Shown: positions 52,659 through 62,719, counted from the stretch's first letter. The stretch is 64,000 nucleotides of DNA from Chamaesiphon sp041738715 (GCA_041738715.1 JBGSPI010000130.1:1-64000); one strand, 5' to 3'. Numbers and translations are program-made. Notes: a model not told the origin generated them from the letters alone.

Positions 52659-53360
52659 TTAACTCAAATAACCAACCCATTGAGATCGAGCTTGTGGCGA
52701 ACCGTACCAAATCCCCGAAGTACGTGGCGAATGTTTAACCAGATCGATCGTGATATTTGTTGCACCAACTAAGTGCGCTGCCACAATTGGGGTAATTCCA
52801 TCACCCCAGACAGCCCCTTTCCCACAAGTCATTTGATAACTAGTATAAGCAAAAAATTGACCTGGACGTTTTGCCCCGTAGATTGATTTCCCAGCGACGC
52901 AGATATAGTTTACGACTGGATAAGTTGCACCTGGATAATGATCGTTGACAAAATCAAGATTCTTGCGCGTCCATCTTTCTGCACTAATATGCGGAGTTCC
53001 CAGGGTAATTAGATTGGCAACTTTCGATTTACAATTCCATAAACCTACTGTATCACTGTCAACATCACCATGAATTGTATAGGGAATTTTGCCCAAATAA
53101 ATCCGGCTGATCCAACCTCCCGCCGAATGTCCAATTAGGTTGATTTGGTTGGCGTGATGTTCAGTTAGAGCTTGATTGACAGTTCGATCGAGTTGGCGCA
53201 AAATGGGTACCATCGATCGACCACCTAATGTGGGGAGCCAATCTCGTTTTTTGAGCGGTACTGTTGTTGTTGGCGTACCCAGTTCAGTTAAAGCTTGTTG
53301 CAGTGGTAAATAAGCAGCGGCACTTTCGAGATAGCCAGGTAAAATAACAGTGGGTAGCAT
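52659..53360 (-). CDS. Alpha/beta-hydrolase, lipase/esterase-like
   Basis: 233 residues with the nucleophile elbow LIGHSAGGWISR (S79) and the oxyanion region VILPGYLESAAAY. Later TLGTPHIS and the GDGITPIVAAHLVGA segment contain likely Asp and His of the triad. No signal peptide or anchor. It resembles cyanobacterial/plastid lipases that act on membrane lipids; the substrate is unproven. Confidence 0.88.
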   Translation of the reverse strand: MLPTVILPGYLESAAAYLPLQQALTELGTPTTTVPLKKRDWLPTLGGRSMVPILRQLDRTVNQALTEHHANQINLIGHSAGGWISRIYLGKIPYTIHGDVDSDTVGLWNCKSKVANLITLGTPHISAERWTRKNLDFVNDHYPGATYPVVNYICVAGKSIYGAKRPGQFFAYTSYQMTCGKGAVWGDGITPIVAAHLVGATNITIDLVKHSPRTSGIWYGSPQARSQWVGYLS

Positions 53361-53504
53361 TGACAGTTAATGATGATGCCTTCAGATCCTACCATTACCA
53401 TTTAGGATCGAAAAGTTCGGTTAATGCAGGTATTTATCCCGATGACCGCTCTGCGGAAACGAATATAATTAAGAAGGTGGTTAAAATTAGATTTGGGAGT
53501 CAAG

Positions 53505-53759
53505 ATGATGCGGAGTAATGACTTTATCGCCCCTCGTCATAGCTATCATGGGTCGGTTAATCCAGAAAGTTTGGTGTTTAATGCTAACTTACAGGAGTTT
53601 GCCGCTCAGGTTAGCTATATTGCTTGTCTGGCTACGGCTGGTAAGTTATCCGCAGAGGAGTCCCATCGTCAGATTCAACAGTTGTGGCAAGATTTAGACC
53701 GTAGTAAAGAGCAGTTGGAAGTTGGTAAAAATCCATTTAACTCCACTGACCAGAATTAG
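53505..53759 (+). CDS. Conserved small cyanobacterial protein
   Basis: About 84 residues. The ATG at 53505 is preceded by GGGAG at good spacing; a TTG at 53493 is unlikely. The pattern MRSNDFIAPRHSYHG, then NLQEFAAQVSYIACLATAGKLS and a helical end is a family I recognise from cyanobacterial genomes but cannot name with certainty. No membrane segment or catalytic motif. A G-rich repeat array begins one base after its stop. Confidence 0.72.
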   Translation: MMRSNDFIAPRHSYHGSVNPESLVFNANLQEFAAQVSYIACLATAGKLSAEESHRQIQQLWQDLDRSKEQLEVGKNPFNSTDQN

Positions 53760-53841
53760 GGGACTGGGGACGGGGGGACTAGGGGACGGGGGGACTAGGG
53801 GACGGGGGGACTAGGGGACGGGGGGACTAGGGGACTGGGGA
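53760..53841. repeat. G-rich 16-bp tandem repeat array
   Basis: About five units of ACTAGGGGACGGGGGG, with end variants (actggggac), run without spacers. Each unit contributes G4 and G6 runs, so the + strand could form quadruplexes. The same unit is found at 22272-22313. It lies between a small conserved gene and the 3' end of ndhH. Confidence 0.92.
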
Positions 53842-53898
53842 ATTGTCAACTGCTTGCCCTGTTCCCCAGCGATAACTGATAACTAACAACTTGGATTA

Positions 53899-55083
53899 CT
53901 ATCGATCGACAGAACCCATAATAATATCTACACTGCCCAAAATTGTCACAATATCTGCTACCTTCACCCCACGTAGTAAGTGCGGTAAAATTTGGAGATT
54001 ATTAAAATCAGCAGCACGAATTTTCCATCGCCACGGGAAGACACTATCTTCACCAATAATAAAGATGCCTAATTCTCCTTTACCACTTTCCACTCGCACA
54101 TAATGTTCGCCTTTGGGGATTTTAAACGTCGGGGCAACTTTCTTGCTGATATATTGATAATCGATCGCATCCCACTCTGATTTTGGCCCTGCGGCAATCC
54201 GTTTTGCTTCGAGACTTTCATAAGCACCACCAGGTAAACCAGCAATCGCTTGACGCAAAATCTTCACTGACTCGCGCATCTCCCGAATCCGCACGAAATA
54301 CCGCGCCAGACAGTCACCAGCAGTTTCATACTGAATGTCCCAATCAAAATCGTCATAGCATTCGTAGCTATCAACCTTACGCAGATCCCACTTGACCCCC
54401 GAACCACGCAACATCGGGCCAGATAAACCCCAATTAATCGCTTCCTCGCGGCTAATCGTGCCTACCCCTTCTACCCGGCGGCGGAAGATCGGATTATTGG
54501 TAATGAGTTTCTCGTACTCATCCACTTTCGGCTCGAAGTAGTCGCAGAAATCCGCGCATTTATCCAGCCAACCGTAGGGTAAATCTACCGCTACTCCACC
54601 GATGCGAAAATAGTTATTATTCACCATCCGATAGCCAGTTGCTGCTTCCCACAGATCGTAAATCATCTCGCGTTCGCGGAAGATGTAGAAAAACGGAGTC
54701 TGTGCGCCAACATCCGCCATAAATGGGCCAAGCCAGAGCAGATGATTAGCAATCCGATTCAGTTCCAACATCAGGACGCGAATATAACTAGCGCGTTTCG
54801 GCACGGGAATATTCGCCAACTTTTCGACGGCATTCACCGTCACCGCCTCATTAAACATCCCCGCAGCATAGTCCCAACGGCTGACGTAGGGGACAAACAT
54901 AATATTTGTCCGGTTTTCGGCAATTTTTTCCATGCCGCGATGGAGGTAGCCGATGACGGGTTCGCAATCTACGACATCTTCCCCGTCGAGGGTGACAATT
55001 AGCCGCAATACTCCGTGCATTGATGGGTGGTGCGGCCCCATATTTAGCACCATCGGTTCGGTTCTGGTTTCGAGTTGTGCCAT
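53899..55083 (-). CDS. ndhH: NAD(P)H-quinone oxidoreductase subunit H
   Basis: NdhH is the 49-kDa subunit of cyanobacterial NDH-1, near the quinone site. It acts in cyclic electron flow, respiration and CO2 uptake. The 394 residues show NMGPHHPSMHGVLRL, GYLHRGMEKIAENR, VPYVSRWDYA, the EAINWGLSGPMLRGSGV region and the C-terminal ADIVTILGSVDIIMGSVDR. Start ATG at 55081-55083. No other ndh gene is adjacent. Confidence 0.97.
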   Translation of the reverse strand: MAQLETRTEPMVLNMGPHHPSMHGVLRLIVTLDGEDVVDCEPVIGYLHRGMEKIAENRTNIMFVPYVSRWDYAAGMFNEAVTVNAVEKLANIPVPKRASYIRVLMLELNRIANHLLWLGPFMADVGAQTPFFYIFREREMIYDLWEAATGYRMVNNNYFRIGGVAVDLPYGWLDKCADFCDYFEPKVDEYEKLITNNPIFRRRVEGVGTISREEAINWGLSGPMLRGSGVKWDLRKVDSYECYDDFDWDIQYETAGDCLARYFVRIREMRESVKILRQAIAGLPGGAYESLEAKRIAAGPKSEWDAIDYQYISKKVAPTFKIPKGEHYVRVESGKGELGIFIIGEDSVFPWRWKIRAADFNNLQILPHLLRGVKVADIVTILGSVDIIMGSVDR

Positions 55084-55668
55084 ATTCTCTACGTTATTGC
55101 GATAGCTCTGTTGAGTTGCTACACCGAGTTGGGTGGGTGGTTTAACCCTTGCTTATTATATATTGGCTGGACAGTTGTTTGTACACCGTTAATTGAGTGG
55201 CGATCTCACGGTAGCCGCTCCGAGAGGAGAAGTGGGGGACGGTGAGAAAGAAATAGTAGGCTTATTGCCGCCACTTAGTACTAGTTAATAAGATTTTGGC
55301 GGATATGATTTTTTTCTGCAAATGTGAAGTAGGAAGGGATAGATGAGCTTTATTTTGGTTGGTGCCTATTAATTGTCGATTGCATTGCCTTTTTAATATC
55401 GATATTCTGATATACTTCACACGGGCATAATTTGAGGTTAAGTTTTAGGCTTTAGGTTTTAGGGATTAATATTACGCTTGGCAAAAGAGCAGGTTTTGCC
55501 CATGCAAAGTATACATCCAGTAGGCTATCACAATGAAGGTAAGCCATGCAATTACCTGATCTGTCATAAATTCGATTAGAATTAGATCGAGTCTTTCCAA
55601 ACTAGGATTGCTCAATCGAATTGGATTGTCAGCCGATAAATAACCGTCAAAAAATTATCCCCAATCTG
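55084..55668. other. Intergenic region between divergent ndhH and surE
   Basis: 585 bases without a convincing gene on either strand. I noted only A+T-rich segments (atatcgatattctgatat near 55400), a ttaggtttt-type low-complexity stretch near 55440-55465, and the presumed divergent promoters. No recognised non-coding RNA. Confidence 0.6.
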
Positions 55669-56469
55669 ATGAGATTATTAATTAGCAATGATGATGGGAT
55701 TTCCGCGCTGGGAATCAAGACATTAGCGGATACACTCGCGCTAGCTGGACATGAAGTAATTGTAGTCTGTCCCGATCGAGAGCGATCTGCAACTGGGCAC
55801 GGTTTAACGCTCCACGATCCAATTCGGGCCGAAATTGTGAGAGATATTTTTCATCCGAGCATCAAAGCCTGGGCTTGTTCTGGACTCCCAGCAGATTGTG
55901 TCAAATTAGCCCTCGGCGCATTATTAGATAAATTTCCCGATTTTGTCCTCTCCGGCATCAATCAAGGTGCGAATCTCGGTACAGACGTTTTTTACTCTGG
56001 AACTGTCTCAGCGGCGATGGAGGGCACAATTGAAGGGATTCCCAGTATTGCCTTTAGCCTGACAAGCTTTTCCCATCGAGACTTCACCCCAGCAGCCGAA
56101 TTTGCCAAGCGATTAATGAGTCACTTGGAGCAGGAACCACTACCCGAAGCGATGTTATTAAACATCAATATTCCTCCAGTTCCTGCTGCTGAAATTGCTG
56201 GGGTTAAAATCACTCGTCAGGGAATTAGACGTTATTTTGACACCTTTCAAAAGCGGGTAGATCCGCGTGGCAAAACTTATTACTGGCTATCAGGAGAAGT
56301 AGTGCAGGATTTAGAGCAACCACAACACTTACATCTTCCTCCAGAAATCGAAACCGACGTACAAGCGATCAAACAGAATTATATTACGATCGTCCCACTT
56401 CAGTTTAATCTAACTTGCCCCGTGGGGGTCTATAGCCTCGGAGATCGTGTACTTAAGGGTTTGATCTAA
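55669..56469 (+). CDS. surE: 5'/3'-nucleotidase SurE
   Basis: SurE is a metal-dependent nucleoside monophosphatase of stationary-phase survival. I start at the ATG at 55669, which places the metal-binding D8/D9 (MRLLISNDDGISALG) at the usual N-terminal position; an upstream frame from 55621 adds 16 unrelated residues. Other family marks are CPDRERSATGHG and VLSGINQGANLGTDVFYSGTV. Length 266, as in relatives. The AI-2E permease gene follows after 2 bases, so they form an operon. Confidence 0.95.
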   Translation: MRLLISNDDGISALGIKTLADTLALAGHEVIVVCPDRERSATGHGLTLHDPIRAEIVRDIFHPSIKAWACSGLPADCVKLALGALLDKFPDFVLSGINQGANLGTDVFYSGTVSAAMEGTIEGIPSIAFSLTSFSHRDFTPAAEFAKRLMSHLEQEPLPEAMLLNINIPPVPAAEIAGVKITRQGIRRYFDTFQKRVDPRGKTYYWLSGEVVQDLEQPQHLHLPPEIETDVQAIKQNYITIVPLQFNLTCPVGVYSLGDRVLKGLI

Positions 56470-56471
56470 AT

Positions 56472-57488
56472 ATGAAAAATTGGTTAGCGAGCATGGATAA
56501 TTCTCGCTTATTTCGCTACCTATTACTATTTGCCTTGGGGTGGGCAATCGCCCAAGTATTTGCCTACCTAGCTTCCGTCTGGATTGTGTTTATCTCTGCG
56601 GCAATTTTGGCATTTCTGCTCAACTATCCCGTCACTTGGTTAAAGCGGTTCATTTCCCACGGTGCCGCAGTTAGCATTGTCTTTTTCCTGAGTTTATTAA
56701 TTTTAGGCGGACTTGCATTTACCTTGGGACTAGCAATGATATCTCAAGCGCAACAATTAATCAGTGATGCACCGCAGCAAATTCCGGTATTTATTGCTTG
56801 GTTAGGGCAACTAGAATCACTCCTGCGCCGCTGGAATCTTCAATTAAATCTGAGTGCCATTGAAGAGCAGTTTCGCAACCAAGTCGTTGCGGGGCTGGAG
56901 TTTGGGCTAGTGACAATCCAACTACTATTTACCAGTTTGCTAGACATTGTTTTGATCGCAGTGGTGACATTTTTTATGCTCTTAGATGGCAAACGTCCCT
57001 GGCAGTTTTGTCTAAAGCTGTTCCCCGAATCAATTCAACATCGCTTACCTCTGGCAATTCGGCAAAATTTTCTGGGCTTTTTTTGGGGACGTTTTTTACT
57101 GTCAGTTTTCTTTGGTGTCTCGGTATTTATTGTACTGGTAATTTTACAAGTTCCCTATGCTTTGGTGCTAGCAGCGATCGCTGGAGTATTCGATTTGATA
57201 CCGGGCATTGGTGCAACTTTAGGAATTAGCTTAGTTTCACTGATTATTTTGCCTCAAGGATGGTGGTTTAGTCTGAAAGTGCTGGTTAGCTGTATTTTAC
57301 TGCAACAAGTGGAGGAAAATATTCTCATGCCACGAGTGATGCGCGGTTCTGTCAATCTCAATCCAGTAGTTCTTTTTCTATCATTACTGGTAGGGTTAAA
57401 AGTTGCCGGAATGTTCGGTGTTTTTCTAGCAATTCCCGTGACAGGAACTATCATTAGTATTCTGAATATTAAAGAACTTCAGGGTTAA
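56472..57488 (+). CDS. AI-2E-family (TqsA/PerM-like) transporter
   Basis: A 338-residue polytopic membrane protein with about eight transmembrane segments. It has an amphipathic loop after the third (ISQAQQLISDAPQQIPVFI) and the family motif AAIAGVFDLIPGIGATLG and EENILMPRVMRGSVNLNP. Members export autoinducer-2 or act as Na+/H+ antiporters; the cyanobacterial role is unclear. It starts 2 bases after surE, so translation is probably coupled. Confidence 0.9.
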   Translation: MKNWLASMDNSRLFRYLLLFALGWAIAQVFAYLASVWIVFISAAILAFLLNYPVTWLKRFISHGAAVSIVFFLSLLILGGLAFTLGLAMISQAQQLISDAPQQIPVFIAWLGQLESLLRRWNLQLNLSAIEEQFRNQVVAGLEFGLVTIQLLFTSLLDIVLIAVVTFFMLLDGKRPWQFCLKLFPESIQHRLPLAIRQNFLGFFWGRFLLSVFFGVSVFIVLVILQVPYALVLAAIAGVFDLIPGIGATLGISLVSLIILPQGWWFSLKVLVSCILLQQVEENILMPRVMRGSVNLNPVVLFLSLLVGLKVAGMFGVFLAIPVTGTIISILNIKELQG

Positions 57489-57659
57489 TCGAGGTAGAAC
57501 TTGGAAGCTGAATTGATAATATTACAGACCGATCGAAACTAGTTCGAATTTTCTATCGCCAGATTGCCTTAAAGATTGACAGTTAGACAATGATTCACTG
57601 TACAGATTTGGCTAAAATTAGATAGAAAGGCTGAGAATCTGTAGGCGTGATATTGTTTG

Positions 57660-58910
57660 TTAAACAGATTGAGAATTATGCTCTCGATCGTGTCCACATT
57701 CGCGACAGTAAGGCAAATTTTTATAGGTAAGACTGTGGCAATTTTCGCATTCTATGTATTGATAATAGCCACAGTGAGGGCAATGGGCATCATGAGGTCG
57801 AATTTTCTTGGCACAATTCATACATCGAGATAATTGAACTCGTTTAGCTGCTTGTACTTTGGTATTGAACACAAATTGTTGAAAAAACTTAATCATCCCA
57901 AATCCCACTAAGGGAATGAGTAAGATGTAAATAAAATTAATTAGAAATAATAACCGACCAAAGATAGCAGCAATTAGATCGAATATCCATTGAAAGATGA
58001 TCCCAATTTGGAGAAATTCAAAGACTTTGATAATTAAGGGAATCGAGAATATTGCAAGTAAATGCCAACTAATTAGGGTAACTAATCCATAGCCTTTACG
58101 TTGGGCAAAGTTATGTACTAATAGAGCAATAGCTATCAACGGTAACAGAAATAGCGTCTGAAAAACTAGTTGAATGCTGGGATACCAAAAGCTCGCTTGC
58201 TGGTATTGATTTTGAGCTTCTATAAATTTGCTCTCATCTTTGAGGAAAGATAAAAAGTTATTACTTGTTGACCTTGTGAGGAGTTCATTTGTCAGTCTTG
58301 AAATCTCGCGATCGATATCGGCGATCTTATTATTATTTTGTTCTAATTCTTGCCGAGCTTTGTCTGCGCCAACGGAATTAATCGATCTCGTTTGGTCTTG
58401 TCCAGCAATTTTTTCGAGTAAGGTTGAGTCATATTGCGATCGAATTTTCTGATTAGTTTGCTTGAGGGTCGTAATTTGGACTTGTTTACCGTCAATATTT
58501 TTGATAGTTGCTGAGTCGGTTGGATTATTAATTCGATCGCGTTGTTCGGCATATTGTAGGCAGATATTCGATACTTTACCTAAATGTCCAGTTTCTACTT
58601 CTCGATAATTTTGCTGCCAACTAGATCGCTGAGGAAATTCAATCGATCGGATTGAATCACTGACGATCTGATAATCTTTATTTTTAACGGTTGATGCTCG
58701 ATAATTTTTCCAGTCTGAATAGCAGGGATAAGTCTGGCTGGGGCTGAGATACCATTGACTGATATCATTGAGTCCACTAAAAACATTAATTAAGATAAAA
58801 ATATCGACTAAAATAATGACAATTAAACTTACCTTATTCAGTGGTTCATTATTAATTGTCCGAGTTTTATTGAAGAATTGACTGAACAGCCGACGGATAT
58901 TACTTAACAT
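57660..58910 (-). CDS. Membrane protein with coiled coil and C-terminal zinc ribbons
   Basis: 416 residues, family unknown. Order: short cytosolic start, transmembrane helix (about 26-46), a non-membrane region of about 200 residues with conserved-looking Trp/Cys and a coiled-coil stretch (about 170-215, ELEQNNNKIADIDREISRL), three or four transmembrane helices (about 245-350), and two zinc ribbons near the end (CMNCAKKI, CPHCGYY, CENCHS, CRECG). The four CxxC pairs suggest two bound zinc ions. It may be an assembly or sensing protein; no catalytic motif is seen. A+T-rich relative to neighbours. Confidence 0.72.
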   Translation of the reverse strand: MLSNIRRLFSQFFNKTRTINNEPLNKVSLIVIILVDIFILINVFSGLNDISQWYLSPSQTYPCYSDWKNYRASTVKNKDYQIVSDSIRSIEFPQRSSWQQNYREVETGHLGKVSNICLQYAEQRDRINNPTDSATIKNIDGKQVQITTLKQTNQKIRSQYDSTLLEKIAGQDQTRSINSVGADKARQELEQNNNKIADIDREISRLTNELLTRSTSNNFLSFLKDESKFIEAQNQYQQASFWYPSIQLVFQTLFLLPLIAIALLVHNFAQRKGYGLVTLISWHLLAIFSIPLIIKVFEFLQIGIIFQWIFDLIAAIFGRLLFLINFIYILLIPLVGFGMIKFFQQFVFNTKVQAAKRVQLSRCMNCAKKIRPHDAHCPHCGYYQYIECENCHSLTYKNLPYCRECGHDREHNSQSV

Positions 58911-58949
58911 AAAACCTCGATCGATATTTCCGAGACAAAATCAGCTATT

Positions 58950-60212
58950 TTAACTATCACTCAAATCTGCCAAAACATGACGAGTTGCGCGCCAAGCCCA
59001 AACCCCAGCAACAGCGACGAGAATGCTCATGCCCCAGAGAATTGGCGGTAAACCAAATTCATCAGTTAGAGGACCAGCAATAACTAGTGGCACACTGACA
59101 GCGATATTCACAGCATTATTTTGAAAGCCAAATACTTTGCCCCGCATCGATTCTGGTGTTTTTTCCTGCATCAGAGTTTGGATCGGTACTGCAATTAGAG
59201 AAGCCCCAAGTCCCAATACGCCACCACACAATAAACCCATCCACAGATTACTGACAAGTGTAAATATTGCTAGTACGGAACTCATGCCCAAGAAGCCAAT
59301 CAATGGGAGTGATTGTTGTTGAAGACGACTACCAAAATGTCCCAGTATTCCCGCCCCCAATACTAATCCAATTCCGGCTGCGGCGACCAGAAAGCCAAAC
59401 TGTTTGGGTTGTAAACCGACTTCAGCGGTAAGCTTAATTGCCAGAACAGGTAAGGCGGCGATTGTGGCGTATAGTACAGCCTGTTGCAACATTGCGTTTA
59501 ACAATAACTTATTGCTACGCAGATACTCAAATCCAACTTTTAATTCATTTAATGGATTGATTTTTCGACCTTGCTTACTACTGTCAATATTTTCTTTGAC
59601 CTTGACTAATTGACCCAATCCGGCTGCGATAAAGTACAAAAGTGCCACTAAAATTTCTTGAGAACCATTTTTACTGATATTACTCACGGCTGTCAAAATT
59701 GGTTCGCCAATAGCAAAGCCCACGATTAGTGAAGCCATTTGGCTAGTGGTAAATAGCGCGTTTGCTGTCAATAAATTTTCTGGCTTGACGACCAAAGGAA
59801 TCGCCGACTGTTCGGCTGGTGCAAATGCCTGAGTCACGACAGAGACAGCAAAATTAATAATTAATAAGACAATAAATTCTTTCGGTAAAATGGGGATTAA
59901 CAAAATCAGCGATCCGCGCAAGAGATCTGCCCCCACCATAATCTTTTTTTTGGGATATCGATCGACAAACATTCCACCTGCCGCCCCAAATAGAATTGCG
60001 GGAATTGTGGCCGCTAACATCAAATATGAGCTAGAAGATGCGGCAAATCGATCGGGTATATGATAACTCGTCAGCAAAGCAATCAACATCACCAGTAGTA
60101 CTTTATCGGCAATCTGCGATAAGACTTGTCCCGACCACAAGAATAAAAACGGTCGGTTTCGGAGTAGAGCCTGAAATCCGCTCGCCTCTGTAGGTGTTTT
60201 TCCAGGCAACAT
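58950..60212 (-). CDS. Major facilitator superfamily transporter
   Basis: The 420-residue MFS protein has about twelve hydrophobic segments and the loop motif MFVDRYPKKKIMVGADLLRG between helices 2 and 3, plus GLGASLIAVPIQTLMQ. It resembles the drug- or macrolide-efflux (MefA/Bcr-like) branch, but the substrate cannot be read from sequence. It is 39 bases upstream of the zinc-ribbon gene in transcription order. Confidence 0.88.
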   Translation of the reverse strand: MLPGKTPTEASGFQALLRNRPFLFLWSGQVLSQIADKVLLVMLIALLTSYHIPDRFAASSSSYLMLAATIPAILFGAAGGMFVDRYPKKKIMVGADLLRGSLILLIPILPKEFIVLLIINFAVSVVTQAFAPAEQSAIPLVVKPENLLTANALFTTSQMASLIVGFAIGEPILTAVSNISKNGSQEILVALLYFIAAGLGQLVKVKENIDSSKQGRKINPLNELKVGFEYLRSNKLLLNAMLQQAVLYATIAALPVLAIKLTAEVGLQPKQFGFLVAAAGIGLVLGAGILGHFGSRLQQQSLPLIGFLGMSSVLAIFTLVSNLWMGLLCGGVLGLGASLIAVPIQTLMQEKTPESMRGKVFGFQNNAVNIAVSVPLVIAGPLTDEFGLPPILWGMSILVAVAGVWAWRATRHVLADLSDS

Positions 60213-60415
60213 AGGCTAGGTGGGGTGAAGGGGACGGGGTAAAATGAGTATGCAAGACTGCTCTAAGGTCTGTAGCGATTGTACCTATTTATGGGTCAGA
60301 AATTTTGACCAGATGTGACGGTTAGTTTAGTGGACAGTGGATCGTGAATAGTGGATAGTGAATAGTGGCTAGCTAAGTGAAGACAGCGCGGCAGTCTAAA
60401 TCGCCTGATTAACCC

Positions 60416-62185
60416 ATGACATCTGATATGAACTCTACCATTACCTATTTAACTACTCAACTCGATCGAGCAATTATTGCCGCATTGGGGACCGATTTTG
60501 CGGGGACAGATCCGTTATTAGTACTGTCGAGTAATCCTAAATTTGGGGACTATCAGGCGAATATGGCGATGGGATTAGCCAAGAAGTTGGGGCAACAGCC
60601 ACGGGTAATTGCGCAGTCAATCGTGGATCATCTTGATGTCGCAGCAGTGTGCGAAGTTCCGCAAATTGCTGGGCCTGGATTCATCAATTTTAGCGTCAAG
60701 CCTAGTTATTTAGCAGCTCAACTGCAATCAATGCAAGCCGATGAACGCTTGGGTGTTGCTGTTGCTAGTCAACCACAACGGGTGGTTGTTGACTTTTCGA
60801 GTCCGAATATTGCCAAGGAAATGCACGTCGGACACTTGCGATCGACTATCCTTGGTGATTGTATCGCACGGGTGCTAGAATTTCGCGGTCATGATGTCCT
60901 CAGACTCAATCATGTTGGCGATTGGGGGACACAATTTGGGATGTTGATTCTCTATCTCCGGGAAGCTTATCCTGAAGCTTTGACGACTGCGGATGCGCTG
61001 GATTTAGGCGACTTAGTGGTTTTATACAAAAAAGCAAAACAACGGTTTGATGAGGATCCAGTATTTCAGGAATCAGCTAGACAGGAGGTAGTTAAATTAC
61101 AAGCTCAAGATCCGGAAAGTATCAAAGCTTGGCAACTACTTTGCAATCAATCACGGCGAGAATTTCAGGTGATTTATGACAGATTAAATATTCAGATTAC
61201 TGAACGGGGTGAATCTTTCTACAATCCCTATTTGGCGGCAGTAGTTGAGGATTTGCGAGCAACTAGATTATTAGTTGAAAGTGATGGCGCACAGTGTGTT
61301 TTTCTTGATGGATTTACAAATCGAAATGGCGATCCTTTGCCCTTGATTATTCAGAAGACTGACGGGGGATATAATTATGCAACTACCGATCTAGCGGCGA
61401 TCCGCTATCGAATTCAGACCGATCGAGCCGATCGAATTATTTATATCACGGATGCTGGACAATCAGATCATTTTGCTCAATTTTTCCAGGTAGCTAGACT
61501 AGCTGGGTGGATTCCTGAAGGTGTGGAAATTACTCACATTCCCTTTGGACTAGTACTAGGTGAAGATGGCAAAAAAATCAAGACTCGATCGGGTGAAACC
61601 ATTAAACTTAAAGAATTACTCGATGAGGCGATCGATAGATTTCGTCACGATCTAGAATCACGTTTAGCCGCAGAAGATCGTCAAGAAACCGTCGAATTTA
61701 TCGCCAATAGTGCCGAAGTTGTCGGTTTAAGTGCGGTTAAATATGCCGATTTGAGCCAAAATAGATTGAGTAATTATGTCTTTAGTTATGACAAAATGCT
61801 CGCACTTCAAGGAAATACTGCCCCCTATATGATGTATGCCTATGTCAGAGTACAGGGAATTAGTCGCAAAGGTGGTATTGACTTCGATCAAATTGGTGAT
61901 AATGCACAGATGATCTTGAATGAAGAATTAGAGCTTACTCTCGCCAAACATCTGTTGCAATTAGAGACGATCATCACAGATCTGGAACAAGATTTATTGC
62001 CAAATCGCTTGTGTCAATATCTATTTGAACTCAGCCAAAAGTATAATCAGTTTTATGACAAGCATTCAGTTCTCACTGCTGAAGAACCGATCCGTACATC
62101 GCGACTGATTTTATGTGATTTGACGGCGAAAACCTTGAAGCTAGGTTTGAATTTACTGGGGATTTCTGTCTTGGAACGGATGTGA
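60416..62185 (+). CDS. argS: Arginyl-tRNA synthetase
   Basis: A class I aminoacyl-tRNA synthetase of 589 residues. It has the N-terminal Add-1 domain (about 1-110), the HIGH-type signature SPNIAKEMHVGHLRST, the KMSKS-equivalent region EDGKKIKTRSGETIKL, and the C-terminal DALR anticodon-binding domain ending LGLNLLGISVLERM. The ATG at 60416 is used; another lies at 60428. A strong hairpin at 62191 separates it from the convergent cpc genes. Confidence 0.97.
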   Translation: MTSDMNSTITYLTTQLDRAIIAALGTDFAGTDPLLVLSSNPKFGDYQANMAMGLAKKLGQQPRVIAQSIVDHLDVAAVCEVPQIAGPGFINFSVKPSYLAAQLQSMQADERLGVAVASQPQRVVVDFSSPNIAKEMHVGHLRSTILGDCIARVLEFRGHDVLRLNHVGDWGTQFGMLILYLREAYPEALTTADALDLGDLVVLYKKAKQRFDEDPVFQESARQEVVKLQAQDPESIKAWQLLCNQSRREFQVIYDRLNIQITERGESFYNPYLAAVVEDLRATRLLVESDGAQCVFLDGFTNRNGDPLPLIIQKTDGGYNYATTDLAAIRYRIQTDRADRIIYITDAGQSDHFAQFFQVARLAGWIPEGVEITHIPFGLVLGEDGKKIKTRSGETIKLKELLDEAIDRFRHDLESRLAAEDRQETVEFIANSAEVVGLSAVKYADLSQNRLSNYVFSYDKMLALQGNTAPYMMYAYVRVQGISRKGGIDFDQIGDNAQMILNEELELTLAKHLLQLETIITDLEQDLLPNRLCQYLFELSQKYNQFYDKHSVLTAEEPIRTSRLILCDLTAKTLKLGLNLLGISVLERM

Positions 62186-62190
62186 AAATA

Positions 62191-62221
62191 TGGCACCCTA
62201 ATCTACTAGATTACGGTGCCA
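62191..62221. terminator. Bidirectional stem-loop between argS and cpcD
   Basis: TGGCACC-c-TAATCT, ACT loop, AGATTA-c-GGTGCCA: 13 bp with a single C/C mismatch, starting 6 bases past the argS stop. It lies between convergent genes and probably ends transcripts from both sides. Confidence 0.85.
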
Positions 62222-62280
62222 TCAATCTATAACTAGCAACTTGAGTTACTAAGTAAACAGAATTCCCTGAACCAGCATAC

Positions 62281-62571
62281 TTAGTTGTGAGCTTGTTTAC
62301 CTTTTTTGTGTGCTGGTTCTGCGGCTGGTGCGGCATTTTGTGGTGATAAGGGGCGAATGCCCACAATTTTTCCACCTAACCGGACAATCCGCTGCATAGT
62401 TTCATTCATGCGGTTCAGGGGAACTTGGATAAACGTATTACTACTAGTGCGAATCTGAGCATCAGATCCGGTTGTCGCATCATTTTGCTGAAAGCCAGTT
62501 ACTTCATAGACAAAGATCCGATTGTCTGCGGTAACACTAGAACCTCTGGAAATGGATGACTGTCCTAACAT
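62281..62571 (-). CDS. cpcD: Phycobilisome rod-capping linker CpcD
   Basis: This small linker, here 96 residues, terminates phycocyanin rods. The CpcD fold is visible in RIFVYEVTGFQQND, FIQVPLNRMNETMQRIVRLGGKIVGIRPL, followed by an Ala/Pro/Lys-rich tail. It lies downstream of the rod-linker genes, the standard order of cpc operons (cpcB-cpcA-cpcC-cpcD). Confidence 0.95.
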   Translation of the reverse strand: MLGQSSISRGSSVTADNRIFVYEVTGFQQNDATTGSDAQIRTSSNTFIQVPLNRMNETMQRIVRLGGKIVGIRPLSPQNAAPAAEPAHKKGKQAHN

Positions 62572-62719
62572 GGTTGATAATCTCCGATGATTGAGGGGGA
62601 GAGCGGAAAGGCTAGGGCTGAAAGGGGACTGGGGAAGGGAAAAAATATTGATTCAAATATCAACTATCTACCACCCATTCTGTGATTTCATCCATTTGCC
62701 GATCCACCCATCCAGATAT

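Noticed and set aside
53760..53841. CRISPR-like G-rich repeats
   Set aside because: Units are contiguous, 16 bp and low-complexity, with no spacers.
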